DNA of 16,010 bases from contig DIZC01000007.1 of NCBI GenBank assembly GCA_002429315.1, positions 1 through 16,010 of the forward strand, given 5' to 3'. Position 1 is the first letter of the stretch, and the number at the start of each line of letters is the position of its first letter. Shown here piece after piece: positions 7,969 to 15,529 of this stretch. Both the position numbers and the translations under genes were made by a program. This DNA is from Alphaproteobacteria bacterium UBA6038. Its GTDB lineage: Bacteria; Pseudomonadota; Alphaproteobacteria; Micropepsales; Micropepsaceae. The notes beneath the pieces were generated by a model. It was given only the letters and a program-made list of their open reading frames with translations, did not search any database and had not been told where the DNA came from.

Positions 7969-9039
7969 CTAGGTATCGAGCGACTCTTCCCATTCAGAGC
8001 CCAATACCCAAGACAAGGAAGAAAATTTACCGGAAAGTAGACCCCATTCGAATTCATCCCATCCCAAGTTCTTCTTACCGTACTTGCGCTCAATGCGACG
8101 TGCCGCTTTCCGCGCGGTCGCAAGTATTGGCTTCTGGGCTTCAGATAGCTGCTCTTGCCCGGTTTCGATCCGATAGAGCCAAACCTGGTGTCTATTCCAC
8201 CAGACCTTATCCCAGAATTCTTTATAGGCCGCCAAAATCGCCTTGTCCGAGCGGCGGAGGATCAACGGCCAAACTTCGCCGTCAGTCTCATCTGAAGGAA
8301 TCCATTCAACTTTATCACCCTCCTTGGTGTATCCAATCGGATGACCGTTTGGACCGGTTTGGCCGGGCTGCACCGGGTCGTGAGTCTCGGCTTTGGTACG
8401 GTTCTTTACTCTCAGCAATTCGTCATAGCTCTTGAATTCATCGAGGGTTATGCCCCGCATTTTGTGCTGAGCTATCAGGTCGGTGATCTCCTTTGCGCGA
8501 TCTAATCGTCCTGGATGGGCAGGGTTGCCAGGCTGAAGTACTCGAATCTGGCGGGTGAGATCGCGGAGGAGAACGCGCTTAAGCTCCGATGAGTTAGCAA
8601 ACGAGCCGACCAATGCCTTCTTGTAGGTTGCCGCCTTAAATTTCTTCAGCCTCGCCGCCTGGCTCAGATCCATCTTAATTTTGGGGATCCGCCGTTGCGA
8701 AAAATACAGCATCGCTGGCTTGCCAGCTGCGACGAAACGATCAATTTCCTCAACAGTTCCAGATGACGCAACACCAGTAGAGGTACCGAGCTTCGTCCAG
8801 AACATTCCAATGAGGATGTCGCAACGGTCTACAAGTTGATCGTTGATCGCCGCCTGGGGCCGAACGCCGGATGTGGGCAGAGCATGCGTTTCCCATTTGA
8901 CCGGCAGCAAAACGATCCTCTCAGCTTCCGCATGTTGTGCGTTCCACTCATTAATCGCGTCGGTCGCCGCTAGTCGCTCGTCTACGAGATCGGACGGCGT
9001 GCCGATCATCACGCGGTAGACTTTCGACTGAGAAGGCAT
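7969..9039 (-). CDS. DUF4062/TIR-like two-domain protein, probably horizontally acquired
   Basis: The first ~115 residues of this 356-residue protein read as a Rossmann-like fold of the DUF4062/TIR/deoxyribosyltransferase group. It has a first strand VMIGTPSDLVDER, a later strand with DILIGMFWTKLGT, then SGTVEEI (93-99) and a final strand AAGKPAMLYFS. Glutamates 97 and 98 sit where related enzymes keep a catalytic Glu. A charged helical linker (about 115-225) leads to a distinct C-terminal domain (about 228-356). It is rich in Trp/Tyr, with IGYTKEGDKVEW, EFWDKVWWNRH, ARRIERKYGKKNLGW and a conserved-looking terminus WVLGSEWEESLDT. Base composition is visibly lower in GC (near half in lines counted by eye) than neighbours, and no partner gene is present. 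NAD- or nucleotide-directed activity is inference; a defence effector role is a guess. No clear Shine-Dalgarno precedes the ATG. Confidence 0.8.
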   Translation of the reverse strand: MPSQSKVYRVMIGTPSDLVDERLAATDAINEWNAQHAEAERIVLLPVKWETHALPTSGVRPQAAINDQLVDRCDILIGMFWTKLGTSTGVASSGTVEEIDRFVAAGKPAMLYFSQRRIPKIKMDLSQAARLKKFKAATYKKALVGSFANSSELKRVLLRDLTRQIRVLQPGNPAHPGRLDRAKEITDLIAQHKMRGITLDEFKSYDELLRVKNRTKAETHDPVQPGQTGPNGHPIGYTKEGDKVEWIPSDETDGEVWPLILRRSDKAILAAYKEFWDKVWWNRHQVWLYRIETGQEQLSEAQKPILATARKAARRIERKYGKKNLGWDEFEWGLLSGKFSSLSWVLGSEWEESLDT

Positions 9040-9219
9040 CGATGATTACAATGAAGGGGATCCGGCAACACGATATATTCTCTCTGCCGAAGTTCCAATC
9101 GTACCCGAGCCTCGCGGGAGTACGGGAGTGCGGCGCGTTTCGTCACTATGTGGCGCAGCACTTTTCCCAGCTGACGTTCTGGAGCCCACCTGCGAGATGA
9201 GGCCAAACGAGAACCAGGC
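9040..9219. other. 180-bp non-coding gap, nothing recognisable
   Basis: The stretch between the TIR-like gene and the small membrane-protein gene, both on the minus strand, holds no convincing CDS, RNA or repeat. It must carry the promoter of the TIR-like gene. Composition moves from AT-richer next to that gene back to GC-rich, consistent with one edge of an insertion. I found no matching direct repeat at the other edge (7913-7968). Confidence 0.5.
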
Positions 9220-9702
9220 TTACGCGTAGCGCCAGCCGAGGACCCAGACGGCGTACAGCGAGACGGCAACACCTGCCGCGGGCACAAGCATCGCGCCACG
9301 GGGCAGGGACAACAGCACGACCAGCCAGAAGAGGAGAAAGACAGCCGACTGCGCCAACGCGACGATCCGCGCCGGGGCCGAATGGCGCGCAATGCCCCTG
9401 CCCGTGAAAACCAACATCACCGCGAACAGGACGGCGGCCAGCAATCCGATCGCCAGCGCCTCCTCGATCCAAGTTGCAATGCCGCCGAACCATTCGAACA
9501 GCTTGCCGACACCGCGCGCGCCGTTCGCCAAGAGTCCGGCAATCCCATATGTCCCGACGTCCAGATAGGACGAGCGGTCCGGCACTGGCCGCAAGAAGAG
9601 CAGGCTCGTGCACACAAGCAGCAGCGCCGCAAGCGACGGCACGCCGAGCATCCAGCCGCCGACGCGAAAGCCACGCCCCACGATCACCCGATGATTGCGC
9701 AA
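9220..9702 (-). CDS. Small four-helix membrane protein, unknown function
   Basis: This 160-residue protein is not recognised as a named family. Four hydrophobic segments are visible, at about 15-38, 78-100, 112-130 and 134-156. A longer loop (about 39-77) between the first two is probably periplasmic and contains DRSSYLDVGTYG and an amphipathic stretch with FEWFGG. The start is TTG at 9702, backed by a GGGGAGAG purine run about nine bases upstream; an ATG at 9651 (residue 18) is the alternative. It is divergent from the GFA-type gene. Codon use and composition match the host-like genes rather than the low-GC neighbour downstream. Confidence 0.65.
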   Translation of the reverse strand: MRNHRVIVGRGFRVGGWMLGVPSLAALLLVCTSLLFLRPVPDRSSYLDVGTYGIAGLLANGARGVGKLFEWFGGIATWIEEALAIGLLAAVLFAVMLVFTGRGIARHSAPARIVALAQSAVFLLFWLVVLLSLPRGAMLVPAAGVAVSLYAVWVLGWRYA

Positions 9703-9768
9703 AGGTCTCTCTCCCCGGAAGAGTAGGCTACGGTCTTACACCACAACCGGCAGGAATGGGGCGCGAAC

Positions 9769-10311
9769 ATGGTTGGAATTCGCAAAGAGCATTCCGCGCG
9801 CAAATCGGCGGCGGCGAAAGCCCCGGCAAACGCGTCACGGAACGTGGCCGTGGCGCGATGTATGTGTGGCGCGGTGCGGCTGGAGATCGATTATCCGGCC
9901 TTCTGGGCGTGGCACGATCATTCGGAAGCCAGCCGTCGCGCGCAGGGCTGCGCCTACGCAACGTACGTCGGCAGCTGGAAGAGCCGCTTCCGCGTGGTGA
10001 AAGGCGCCAAGAGCATCCGCCGCTTCGATGACAAGGGCGCGGGCAGCACACGCAGCTTCTGCGGCAGATGCGGAACGCCGCTCACGTACGAGCGCGCACG
10101 CTCGCCCAAATGGGTGAACATTCCGTGCGCCATCTTCGAGACGCGCACCGGCCGCGAGCCGCGTTATCACCTGCACATCGGGGAGGCACCGGAATGGGCC
10201 TATCGCGGCGAGCCGCTTGCCCCGCTCAAAGGTTATCCCGGGGTGATGTGGGAACGCCCCGGCCGCAAGAAGCGCGCACCGGCTGCCCTTTTCGAGGCTG
10301 GAATGGCTTAG
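9769..10311 (+). CDS. GFA-family (glutathione-dependent formaldehyde-activating-like) zinc protein, altered metal site
   Basis: This 180-residue protein shows the GFA/CENP-V fold. CMCGAVRLEI (C31, C33) pairs with a later SFCGRCGTPL (C98, C101), forming the structural zinc site. The core strand ATYVGSWKSRFRVVKGA and the terminal GEPLAPLKGYPG segment fit as well. In ordinary family members the second, catalytic zinc is held by a CxCxxC cluster just before RRxxGxAxA. Here that cluster reads HDHSEAS (residues 49-55), so the cysteines are replaced by H49, H51 and A54/S55, while C61 is an additional cysteine. Activity on S-hydroxymethyl-glutathione is therefore doubtful. A lysine/alanine-rich tail of about 28 residues precedes the domain. 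The ATG has a weak AGGA about eleven bases upstream. Its stop overlaps that of the convergent membrane-protein gene by four bases. Confidence 0.85.
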   Translation: MVGIRKEHSARKSAAAKAPANASRNVAVARCMCGAVRLEIDYPAFWAWHDHSEASRRAQGCAYATYVGSWKSRFRVVKGAKSIRRFDDKGAGSTRSFCGRCGTPLTYERARSPKWVNIPCAIFETRTGREPRYHLHIGEAPEWAYRGEPLAPLKGYPGVMWERPGRKKRAPAALFEAGMA

Positions 10312-11738
10312 GTTGAAGCGGCCGCGCGACGGCGGCGCCATTCGAGGGGCCGCAGATCTGCCATCAGATAGAACGCGGATGCGATTGCGGACAGATCGAG
10401 CGCGTAGAGATAGCGGTATTGGCAGGCGATCGAGACGAAAAAATAGCTGAGCGTGTAAAGAAACGCTGCGATCAACAGCCCGGCCATGGCAAAATCGGCC
10501 GGCCTTCTTCGTCTCAGCAAGACGACCAGGCCGATCAACCCGATGACCGCAAAAAAAGGATGCGAGAACGCCGGCGTCTCCATCAGCGGCGTCGCGTAGC
10601 TGTCGTTGAGCCATGCGTCCCGGTCGTCATAGCGGAACGGCAATTTCGCCGCGTTCAAATCGGCTGGCACCGAGATGACGCCGACGGCGAAGGTCAGACA
10701 CTCGTGCAGATGTTGCGACAGAAACAGCCAGCCGAAATCCTTCGCTCGCACCGCCAAATATGTGCCGGGATGCGCGACAATCAGGGCGCGCCATTGGCGA
10801 GCAACCGCCGAAACGGATGACGGAATCCAGCTACTGATCTCCCGATCGCCGATCAACCGGTCCTGCCAAACGGGCGTGAAGAGATGCGGCGCCTTCTCGC
10901 GCAGCGCCTTGGCGAGCGGCGGCTTTTCCCGACCCAGGATCGGCAGGGGCATATCGGGCTGCCGCTTGAGCATGCCCCCGATATCGTAGAGTTGCAGATC
11001 TTCGAGTTGCTCGGTGGGGCCAAACGCTTTGGCGGCGCGCAGCTGCAAGGCCGCATTCGCTGCCCCTGCCACCAAGGCGCAGCAGAGCAGGAAGCCTGCG
11101 CCGTAGATGTATCCCTGCCTGCGCGTGGCGATCCGGCCCACGCTTGCGGTCAACGCGAGCGCCGCGCACGGCAGCACGATGAAACCGTTCTGCCGCGACA
11201 GAATCGCCAGCGAAACGAACAGGGCGGACGTGCCAAGCAGCGCAAATCGCCGGGGAATTGAATTCCAGTGCTGCACCGTGTGCGCGAGGCAGACGAACCC
11301 GGCGAGGCAAGCGTCCGCGAACAGCATGTCTTTCCACACGATCGCCTGAAACAAGAAGAGCTGCGGCAGCGCCACGATGACGAGAGCGGCCGCAACCGCC
11401 CACCAGGACGGCCTTGGTACGATCCAGAGGAGAGACAGCAGCGCACCGAAGGCGAGGAGGCCGTCGAACAGCACGAACAGGGCGCCGCCGGAGACCGCCG
11501 CATCGAACGCACCCAGCATCCACGACATGATGGGCGGGTGCCAATTCGAATAGATGCCGCGGCGCCCCTCGAGCAACTGCCGGATTGAATCGAATTCGAG
11601 GTGACCCGGCCAATTGACCACGAGCATGGCTGCGAATCCGGCGACAATGACGCCCGCGGCAAACATGCGCGGCGTCAGCATGGCTCCGGCGCCCGTTGAA
11701 AGAGTTTGAAGGCGAAGCTCGCCGAAGGGCCCTGGCAT
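10308..11738 (-). CDS. Polytopic membrane protein, GT-C-type glycosyltransferase-like
   Basis: This 476-residue protein has roughly ten to eleven membrane helices and looks like the GT-C superfamily, enzymes that move sugars from lipid-phosphate donors on the outer face of the inner membrane. The first long outside loop contains GHLEFDSIRQ (E48, D50) followed by NWHPPI (H67). This acidic motif after helix 1 is the family's usual catalytic position. Other features are a VWKD segment, a large soluble loop (about 232-318), and a late YFFVSIACQYRYLYALD helix. The start is ATG at 11738, 12 bases after the hydrolase stop; ATG at 11681 (residue 20) would begin right before the first helix and may be the real one, as neither has a good Shine-Dalgarno. 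It is probably co-transcribed with the hydrolase. Substrate is unknown. Confidence 0.75.
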   Translation of the reverse strand: MPGPFGELRLQTLSTGAGAMLTPRMFAAGVIVAGFAAMLVVNWPGHLEFDSIRQLLEGRRGIYSNWHPPIMSWMLGAFDAAVSGGALFVLFDGLLAFGALLSLLWIVPRPSWWAVAAALVIVALPQLFLFQAIVWKDMLFADACLAGFVCLAHTVQHWNSIPRRFALLGTSALFVSLAILSRQNGFIVLPCAALALTASVGRIATRRQGYIYGAGFLLCCALVAGAANAALQLRAAKAFGPTEQLEDLQLYDIGGMLKRQPDMPLPILGREKPPLAKALREKAPHLFTPVWQDRLIGDREISSWIPSSVSAVARQWRALIVAHPGTYLAVRAKDFGWLFLSQHLHECLTFAVGVISVPADLNAAKLPFRYDDRDAWLNDSYATPLMETPAFSHPFFAVIGLIGLVVLLRRRRPADFAMAGLLIAAFLYTLSYFFVSIACQYRYLYALDLSAIASAFYLMADLRPLEWRRRRAAAST

Positions 11739-11750
11739 GCGTGAACGCAG

Positions 11751-12716
11751 CTAGGCGAGGAAATCGCGGAGGATGCGATTGTAGGCTTGCGGTTGTTCCA
11801 GCATCGTCAGGTGCGAACAATCCTTCATCACCACGAGTTGGGAACCGGGAATGGCATCGTGGATGGTCTGATGACAGTCGAGCGTCACCTCGTCGAATTC
11901 GCCGGTGGTGAGCAGCGTGGGCAGCCGGATGGCGTCCACATCCCTGCGACGATCCCAATCTTTCATATTGCCCGTAATGGTGAACTCGTTCGGGCCGTTC
12001 ATCACGCGGTAGGCCGGCGATTTCCCCAGATATTCGATGGTCTTCAGCATCTGCGGCGGCCACGGATCCCGCCGGCAGACATGCAGATGGTAGAACAGGT
12101 CGGCCAGCCGCTGGTATTCCGGCGAGTCCGTGCGGTTCTCCGCTTCGAGTTGCCGAATGCGTGCGCCGGCGCCTTCCGGCAGGCGATCGAGCAGCCGCTG
12201 CTGGCCGGCCACCGCCTGCGGCACGCTGGCGAGCGCGCCGCTCAGGATCAGTTTCTGCACGCCCCGCGCGCCGCGATCGAGCAGGTACTCGATGGCCAGC
12301 ATGCTGCCCCAGGAATTGCCGAACAGGACGATCTCGTTGAGGTTCAGGGCGTGGCGGAGGGCGTCGACTTCCTCGACGAAGCGCGGGATGCGATAGAGGG
12401 ACGCATCGTCCGGCGCCTCCGAGCGGCCGCAGCCCAGCTGATCGTAGAAGATGACGGCGCGGTCCTGTGCGAGCGCCGCCATCTGGTCGAGATACACGCT
12501 CCCTGCGCCCGGTCCGCCATGCAGCAGAAGGAGCGGTGCCTTTCGCCCGCTGCCCACGCGCCGCCACCACACCTTGCCGCCGGGCACCGGCACAAATCCG
12601 GTCTGTTCCGAAAACCTCCGGGTGGTCCGACGGGCTACCGCCCGGTCCACAGCGGTCGCAGCAAGCGTTGCCCCAATCGCGCCGGCGACGACGCGCCGGG
12701 AAACCATTCGAATCAT
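11751..12716 (-). CDS. Alpha/beta hydrolase, proline iminopeptidase (S33)-like, probable Tat export
   Basis: This is a family S33 type hydrolase. From the ATG at 12716 it has 321 residues. HGGPG (66-70) forms the oxyanion site, GNSWG carries the nucleophile S135, GEFDEVT the acid D275 and CSHLTMLE the base H302. Helical cap segments lie between. S33 enzymes of this type cut N-terminal proline from peptides, but esters and amides are also common substrates. The N-terminus contains twin arginines (R7, R8 in SRRVVAGA) followed by a weakly hydrophobic Ala/Gly-rich stretch ending near AVA, which fits Tat export to the periplasm. The frame stays open to a TTG at 12773, but that start has no ribosome site; ATG at 12716 has AAGGG about ten bases upstream. 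It is followed 12 bases later by the GT-C-like gene. Confidence 0.85.
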   Translation of the reverse strand: MIRMVSRRVVAGAIGATLAATAVDRAVARRTTRRFSEQTGFVPVPGGKVWWRRVGSGRKAPLLLLHGGPGAGSVYLDQMAALAQDRAVIFYDQLGCGRSEAPDDASLYRIPRFVEEVDALRHALNLNEIVLFGNSWGSMLAIEYLLDRGARGVQKLILSGALASVPQAVAGQQRLLDRLPEGAGARIRQLEAENRTDSPEYQRLADLFYHLHVCRRDPWPPQMLKTIEYLGKSPAYRVMNGPNEFTITGNMKDWDRRRDVDAIRLPTLLTTGEFDEVTLDCHQTIHDAIPGSQLVVMKDCSHLTMLEQPQAYNRILRDFLA

Positions 12717-12779
12717 TCGTGCGCCGCCCTTGTTCCCCGGCTCCAGTGTTCCGGAAATTCCCGCGGTCGGCAACGGCTG

Positions 12780-12798
12780 CTGTCTCGAAATGAGACAG
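12780..12798. promoter_or_regulatory. Perfect 7-bp inverted repeat between divergent genes (possible operator)
   Basis: CTGTCTC-GAAAT-GAGACAG is a perfect dyad with 7-bp arms and a 5-bp spacer. It lies between the minus-strand hydrolase and the plus-strand histidine kinase, 70 bp before the kinase ATG and 64 bp from the hydrolase ATG. Symmetry and location suggest a regulator-binding site, possibly for the response regulator of this kinase. No second copy was noticed in the window, and I cannot name a regulator for it. Confidence 0.5.
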
Positions 12799-12867
12799 TC
12801 GGCGCGAGCTTAACGGTTACAGAATGATTTTCACCTAGCCTCTCGCGCGAAGACAAAGGCGCGCTGG

Positions 12868-13791
12868 ATGCTCCGCTGGCGAAACCCGTGGCGGTCGTCG
12901 ACCGTTCTCGCGGATTACTGCGAGACACTCGGCTACATGCGCATGCGTGCGCAGAAGGAGCTTGCCTTGCGGACGGGCAAGGTCGAGGCCGAACTCGCCA
13001 GCCGATCTAAATCGGAATTTCTCGCCAACATGAGTCACGAGCTGCGGACGCCGCTCAACGCCATCATCGGATTTTCCGACCTCATCCAGCATTTGGGCGC
13101 CGCCAATCCAGAACGAAATATCGAATATGCCGCCAACATCGCCGAAGCCGGGCGTCATCTGCTCAACATCATCTCGGACATTCTCGACATCTCGAAAATC
13201 GAGAGCGGAACCGCCAGCCTGGCGCTCGAACAGCACAGCATCCGGGAGGTGATCGAGGCCAGCGCCGTGCTGGTCCGCGAGCGCATCGAGAGCAAGGATC
13301 AGCGCCTCGAGTTGCGGCTGTCGCGCGATCTGCCGGCGCTGCTGGTCGATAGCCGCCGCATCAAGCAGATCCTGATCAACCTGCTTTCCAATGCGCACAA
13401 ATTCACCCCGGCGCGCGGCCGCATTCTGGTGGTCGCCAGCCGCAGCGCCGACGGCGGCGCCACGATCGCGGTGGCCGACACCGGCCCCGGCATGACGGCC
13501 GAGGAGCTGCGGGTCGCGCTGAAGCCATTCGGACAAATCCGCGCCGATCACCTGCGCGCTCATAACGGCACCGGCCTCGGCCTTCCCATCGCGAATGCGC
13601 TGGCCAAGCAGCACGGCGGGTCGCTGCACATCGCCAGCGAACCCGGTGCAGGCACAACCGTCGTTCTTGCCTTGCCGCCGGCGGCACCCTGCCGCGATGT
13701 GCCCAGCGACCTTGCTTCCGCCGGGCTCGCCGAGCGCATCGTGATGCGCCCGCCGCCGGAGCGAATGCTTAAGTCGGGAGCTTCGGCATGA
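12868..13791 (+). CDS. Soluble histidine kinase (HisKA + HATPase_c) without a sensor domain
   Basis: This 307-residue protein starts with a short charged coiled coil (about 25-48) leading straight into the H-box SHELRTPLNAIIGFSDLI, with phospho-acceptor H57. The catalytic domain has its N-box ILINLLSNAHKF, G1 box DTGPGM and G2 box GTGLGLPIANAL. No membrane segment, PAS or GAF domain is present. The kinase is therefore cytosolic and must receive its signal through a partner or through the ~50-residue N-terminus. The sequence style (FLANMSHELRTP, FGQIRADHLRAHNGTGLGL) is like the alphaproteobacterial PleC/PdhS group. A tail of about 35 residues follows the ATPase domain. Its TGA overlaps the ATG of the HerA-like gene (ATGA), arguing for coupled translation and a joint role. 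No response regulator gene is in the window. Confidence 0.92.
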   Translation: MLRWRNPWRSSTVLADYCETLGYMRMRAQKELALRTGKVEAELASRSKSEFLANMSHELRTPLNAIIGFSDLIQHLGAANPERNIEYAANIAEAGRHLLNIISDILDISKIESGTASLALEQHSIREVIEASAVLVRERIESKDQRLELRLSRDLPALLVDSRRIKQILINLLSNAHKFTPARGRILVVASRSADGGATIAVADTGPGMTAEELRVALKPFGQIRADHLRAHNGTGLGLPIANALAKQHGGSLHIASEPGAGTTVVLALPPAAPCRDVPSDLASAGLAERIVMRPPPERMLKSGASA

Positions 13792-15482
13792 GTCAGCCAG
13801 CCTTCAAATTGCCGCCGCAACCGTTCCGCGAGCGCCGGGGTGTTCCGGCCGCCCCTCCGAAGCGGATCGGTCACATCGTGTCGGTGAACGGGCCGCGCGC
13901 CGTCGCGATTCTCGAGCGTGCGGCTGAGGCCGCGTTGCTGGCGGAGCCGCCGCGCGTGCAGATCGGCGCCCTGCTGAAAATTACCACGCCGGCATCGTCG
14001 GTGATCGGGTTGGTGACCGCGGTGACCACCCCAATGCCTGGCGCCGAGGACCACGGGGAGGAAATCGGTCTCGTCGAACTTAATCTCGCCGGCGAAATGG
14101 TCATTGCCGGCGCCGACCGCCGCCTGACGTTCAAGCGGGGCGTGACCAGTCCGCCGAGCATCGGCGATGCGCTGCTTCTGGTCGATCGCCACGACCTCAC
14201 GCGCGTATACGCGCCACCGGCGCTCGCCACCGTCAAAGTCGGAACCCTCTACCAGGACGCGGCCGTTGCCGCCCGCCTGCGGGTGGACGATCTGCTGTCC
14301 AAACATTTCGTTGTTGTCGGCAGCACCGGCTCTGGCAAGTCGTGCGCCCTTACGACCATTCTGCAGCGCATTCTCGACGATTATCGATATGCCCACATTG
14401 TGGTGCTCGACATCCACAACGAATACCTGACCGCCTTCGGTGACAGGGTCGAAGCCATCAACCTGAACAATTTCAGCCTGCCGTTCTGGCTGCTGAACTT
14501 TCAGGAACTCACGGCGGCTCTCACCACGTTGGACGAACATCGCGACGCCGAGACCGAAATCCTCGGCGAGGCGGTGGTGTACGCGAAGCGGCGCTACAGC
14601 GATCATGCGGCGACAAGAGGCGCGCTGGTTCGCAAGCCGGTCGAGGCGACCCACATGACCGTCGAGACCCCGACGCCGTTTCGCCTGTCGGACGTGATCG
14701 CCTACATCGACGAGCAACTCGGCCGCCTCGAGCGCACGCAGATCACCCTGCCGTACCGCAAGCTGAAGATGCGGATCGAAACCATGGTGGCCGACCAGCG
14801 CTACAATTTCATGTTCGGCAGCCTGACAGTGCAGGATACCATGACCGAAATCCTGAGCCGGCTGTTTCGCGTGCCGAGCGACGGCAAGCCGATCACGGTG
14901 ATCGATCTTTCCGTCGTGCCGGCCGAAATTCTCGACGTCGTCATCTCCGTGATCTCGCGGCTTGCTTTCGACCTGGCGATCTGGAGCAAGGGAGGCTTGC
15001 CCACACTCATCGTCTGCGAAGAAGCGCACCGCTATGCGCCTGCCGTCGACAAGGGATATTTCGGCCCCACCCGGCAGGCGCTGTCCCGCATTGCGAAGGA
15101 AGGCCGCAAATACGGAATCTCGCTGGCGCTGGTGACGCAGCGGCCCTCGGATCTCGATCCGACGATTCTGTCGCAATGCAGCACCGTCGTGGCGTTGCGG
15201 CTTTCCAGCGAACGCGATCAGCAGGTGATGCGCTCTTCGACGCACGAAGGTGTATTGGACCTGCTCGACTTCCTGCCGCTGCTTGGCGACCGCGAAGCCA
15301 TCGTGCTCGGCCAGGGCGTTTCGATGCCCATGCGGATTACCTTCGACGACCTCGATCGCACCGCCGTTCCGCGCAATCTCAACGCCGGCTTCTCCAAGGC
15401 TTGGAAGTCGCCGAACATGAACCGCCAGGAACTCGAGGCAATCGTTTTCCGCTGGCGGCAAAGCGGCCGCGAAAAAGGCTAG
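13788..15482 (+). CDS. HerA/DUF87-family ATPase
   Basis: This 564-residue P-loop ATPase is of the HerA/FtsK-like group. Residues about 25-150 form a beta-rich HAS-barrel-like N-terminal domain. The ATPase core follows: Walker A GSTGSGKS (178-185), the VVLDIHNEY strand (205-213), an inserted helical region (about 235-345), Walker B LIVCEEAH with E411/E412, and the IAKEGRKYGISLALVTQRPSDLDP segment (about 435-458) typical of HerA. These proteins form hexameric DNA-translocating motors, classically working with the nuclease NurA in DNA-end processing and with other effectors in several defence systems. No NurA, SIR2 or DUF4297 gene is nearby. Instead the gene overlaps a soluble histidine kinase by 4 bp. 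An intrinsic terminator follows five bases after the stop codon. The exact role is unknown. Confidence 0.92.
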   Translation: MSQPAFKLPPQPFRERRGVPAAPPKRIGHIVSVNGPRAVAILERAAEAALLAEPPRVQIGALLKITTPASSVIGLVTAVTTPMPGAEDHGEEIGLVELNLAGEMVIAGADRRLTFKRGVTSPPSIGDALLLVDRHDLTRVYAPPALATVKVGTLYQDAAVAARLRVDDLLSKHFVVVGSTGSGKSCALTTILQRILDDYRYAHIVVLDIHNEYLTAFGDRVEAINLNNFSLPFWLLNFQELTAALTTLDEHRDAETEILGEAVVYAKRRYSDHAATRGALVRKPVEATHMTVETPTPFRLSDVIAYIDEQLGRLERTQITLPYRKLKMRIETMVADQRYNFMFGSLTVQDTMTEILSRLFRVPSDGKPITVIDLSVVPAEILDVVISVISRLAFDLAIWSKGGLPTLIVCEEAHRYAPAVDKGYFGPTRQALSRIAKEGRKYGISLALVTQRPSDLDPTILSQCSTVVALRLSSERDQQVMRSSTHEGVLDLLDFLPLLGDREAIVLGQGVSMPMRITFDDLDRTAVPRNLNAGFSKAWKSPNMNRQELEAIVFRWRQSGREKG

Positions 15483-15486
15483 CGCG

Positions 15487-15508
15487 CCTTCTCGCAGAAG
15501 GTTTGTTT
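15487..15508 (+). terminator. Rho-independent terminator of the kinase-herA operon
   Basis: CCTTCT-CGC-AGAAGG is a perfect six-pair stem with a three-base loop, followed at once by TTTGTTT. It lies five bases after the HerA-like stop codon, which ends the two-gene transcript. Confidence 0.8.
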
Positions 15509-15513
15509 CCACC

Positions 15514-15527
15514 CTCTGTCGGCAGAG
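15514..15527 (-). terminator. Hairpin after the Cys-rich lipoprotein gene
   Basis: CTCTG-TCGG-CAGAG is a five-pair stem just past the stop of the minus-strand lipoprotein gene. Read on that strand it has no U-tract, so a terminator role is tentative. Confidence 0.35.
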
Positions 15528-15529
15528 AG

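Noticed and set aside
7913..9219. Genomic island or integrated element with att sites around the low-GC gene
   Set aside because: No direct repeats, integrase or tRNA flank it. Only the composition supports transfer, so no mobile element is called.
12717..12773. Extended TTG start for the hydrolase
   Set aside because: There is no ribosome site, and the added 19 residues would displace the twin-arginine signal from the N-terminus. ATG at 12716 fits better.
13788..15482. A HerA-NurA or HerA-SIR2/DUF4297 defence operon
   Set aside because: No NurA, SIR2 or DUF4297-like gene is next to the ATPase on either side within the window.
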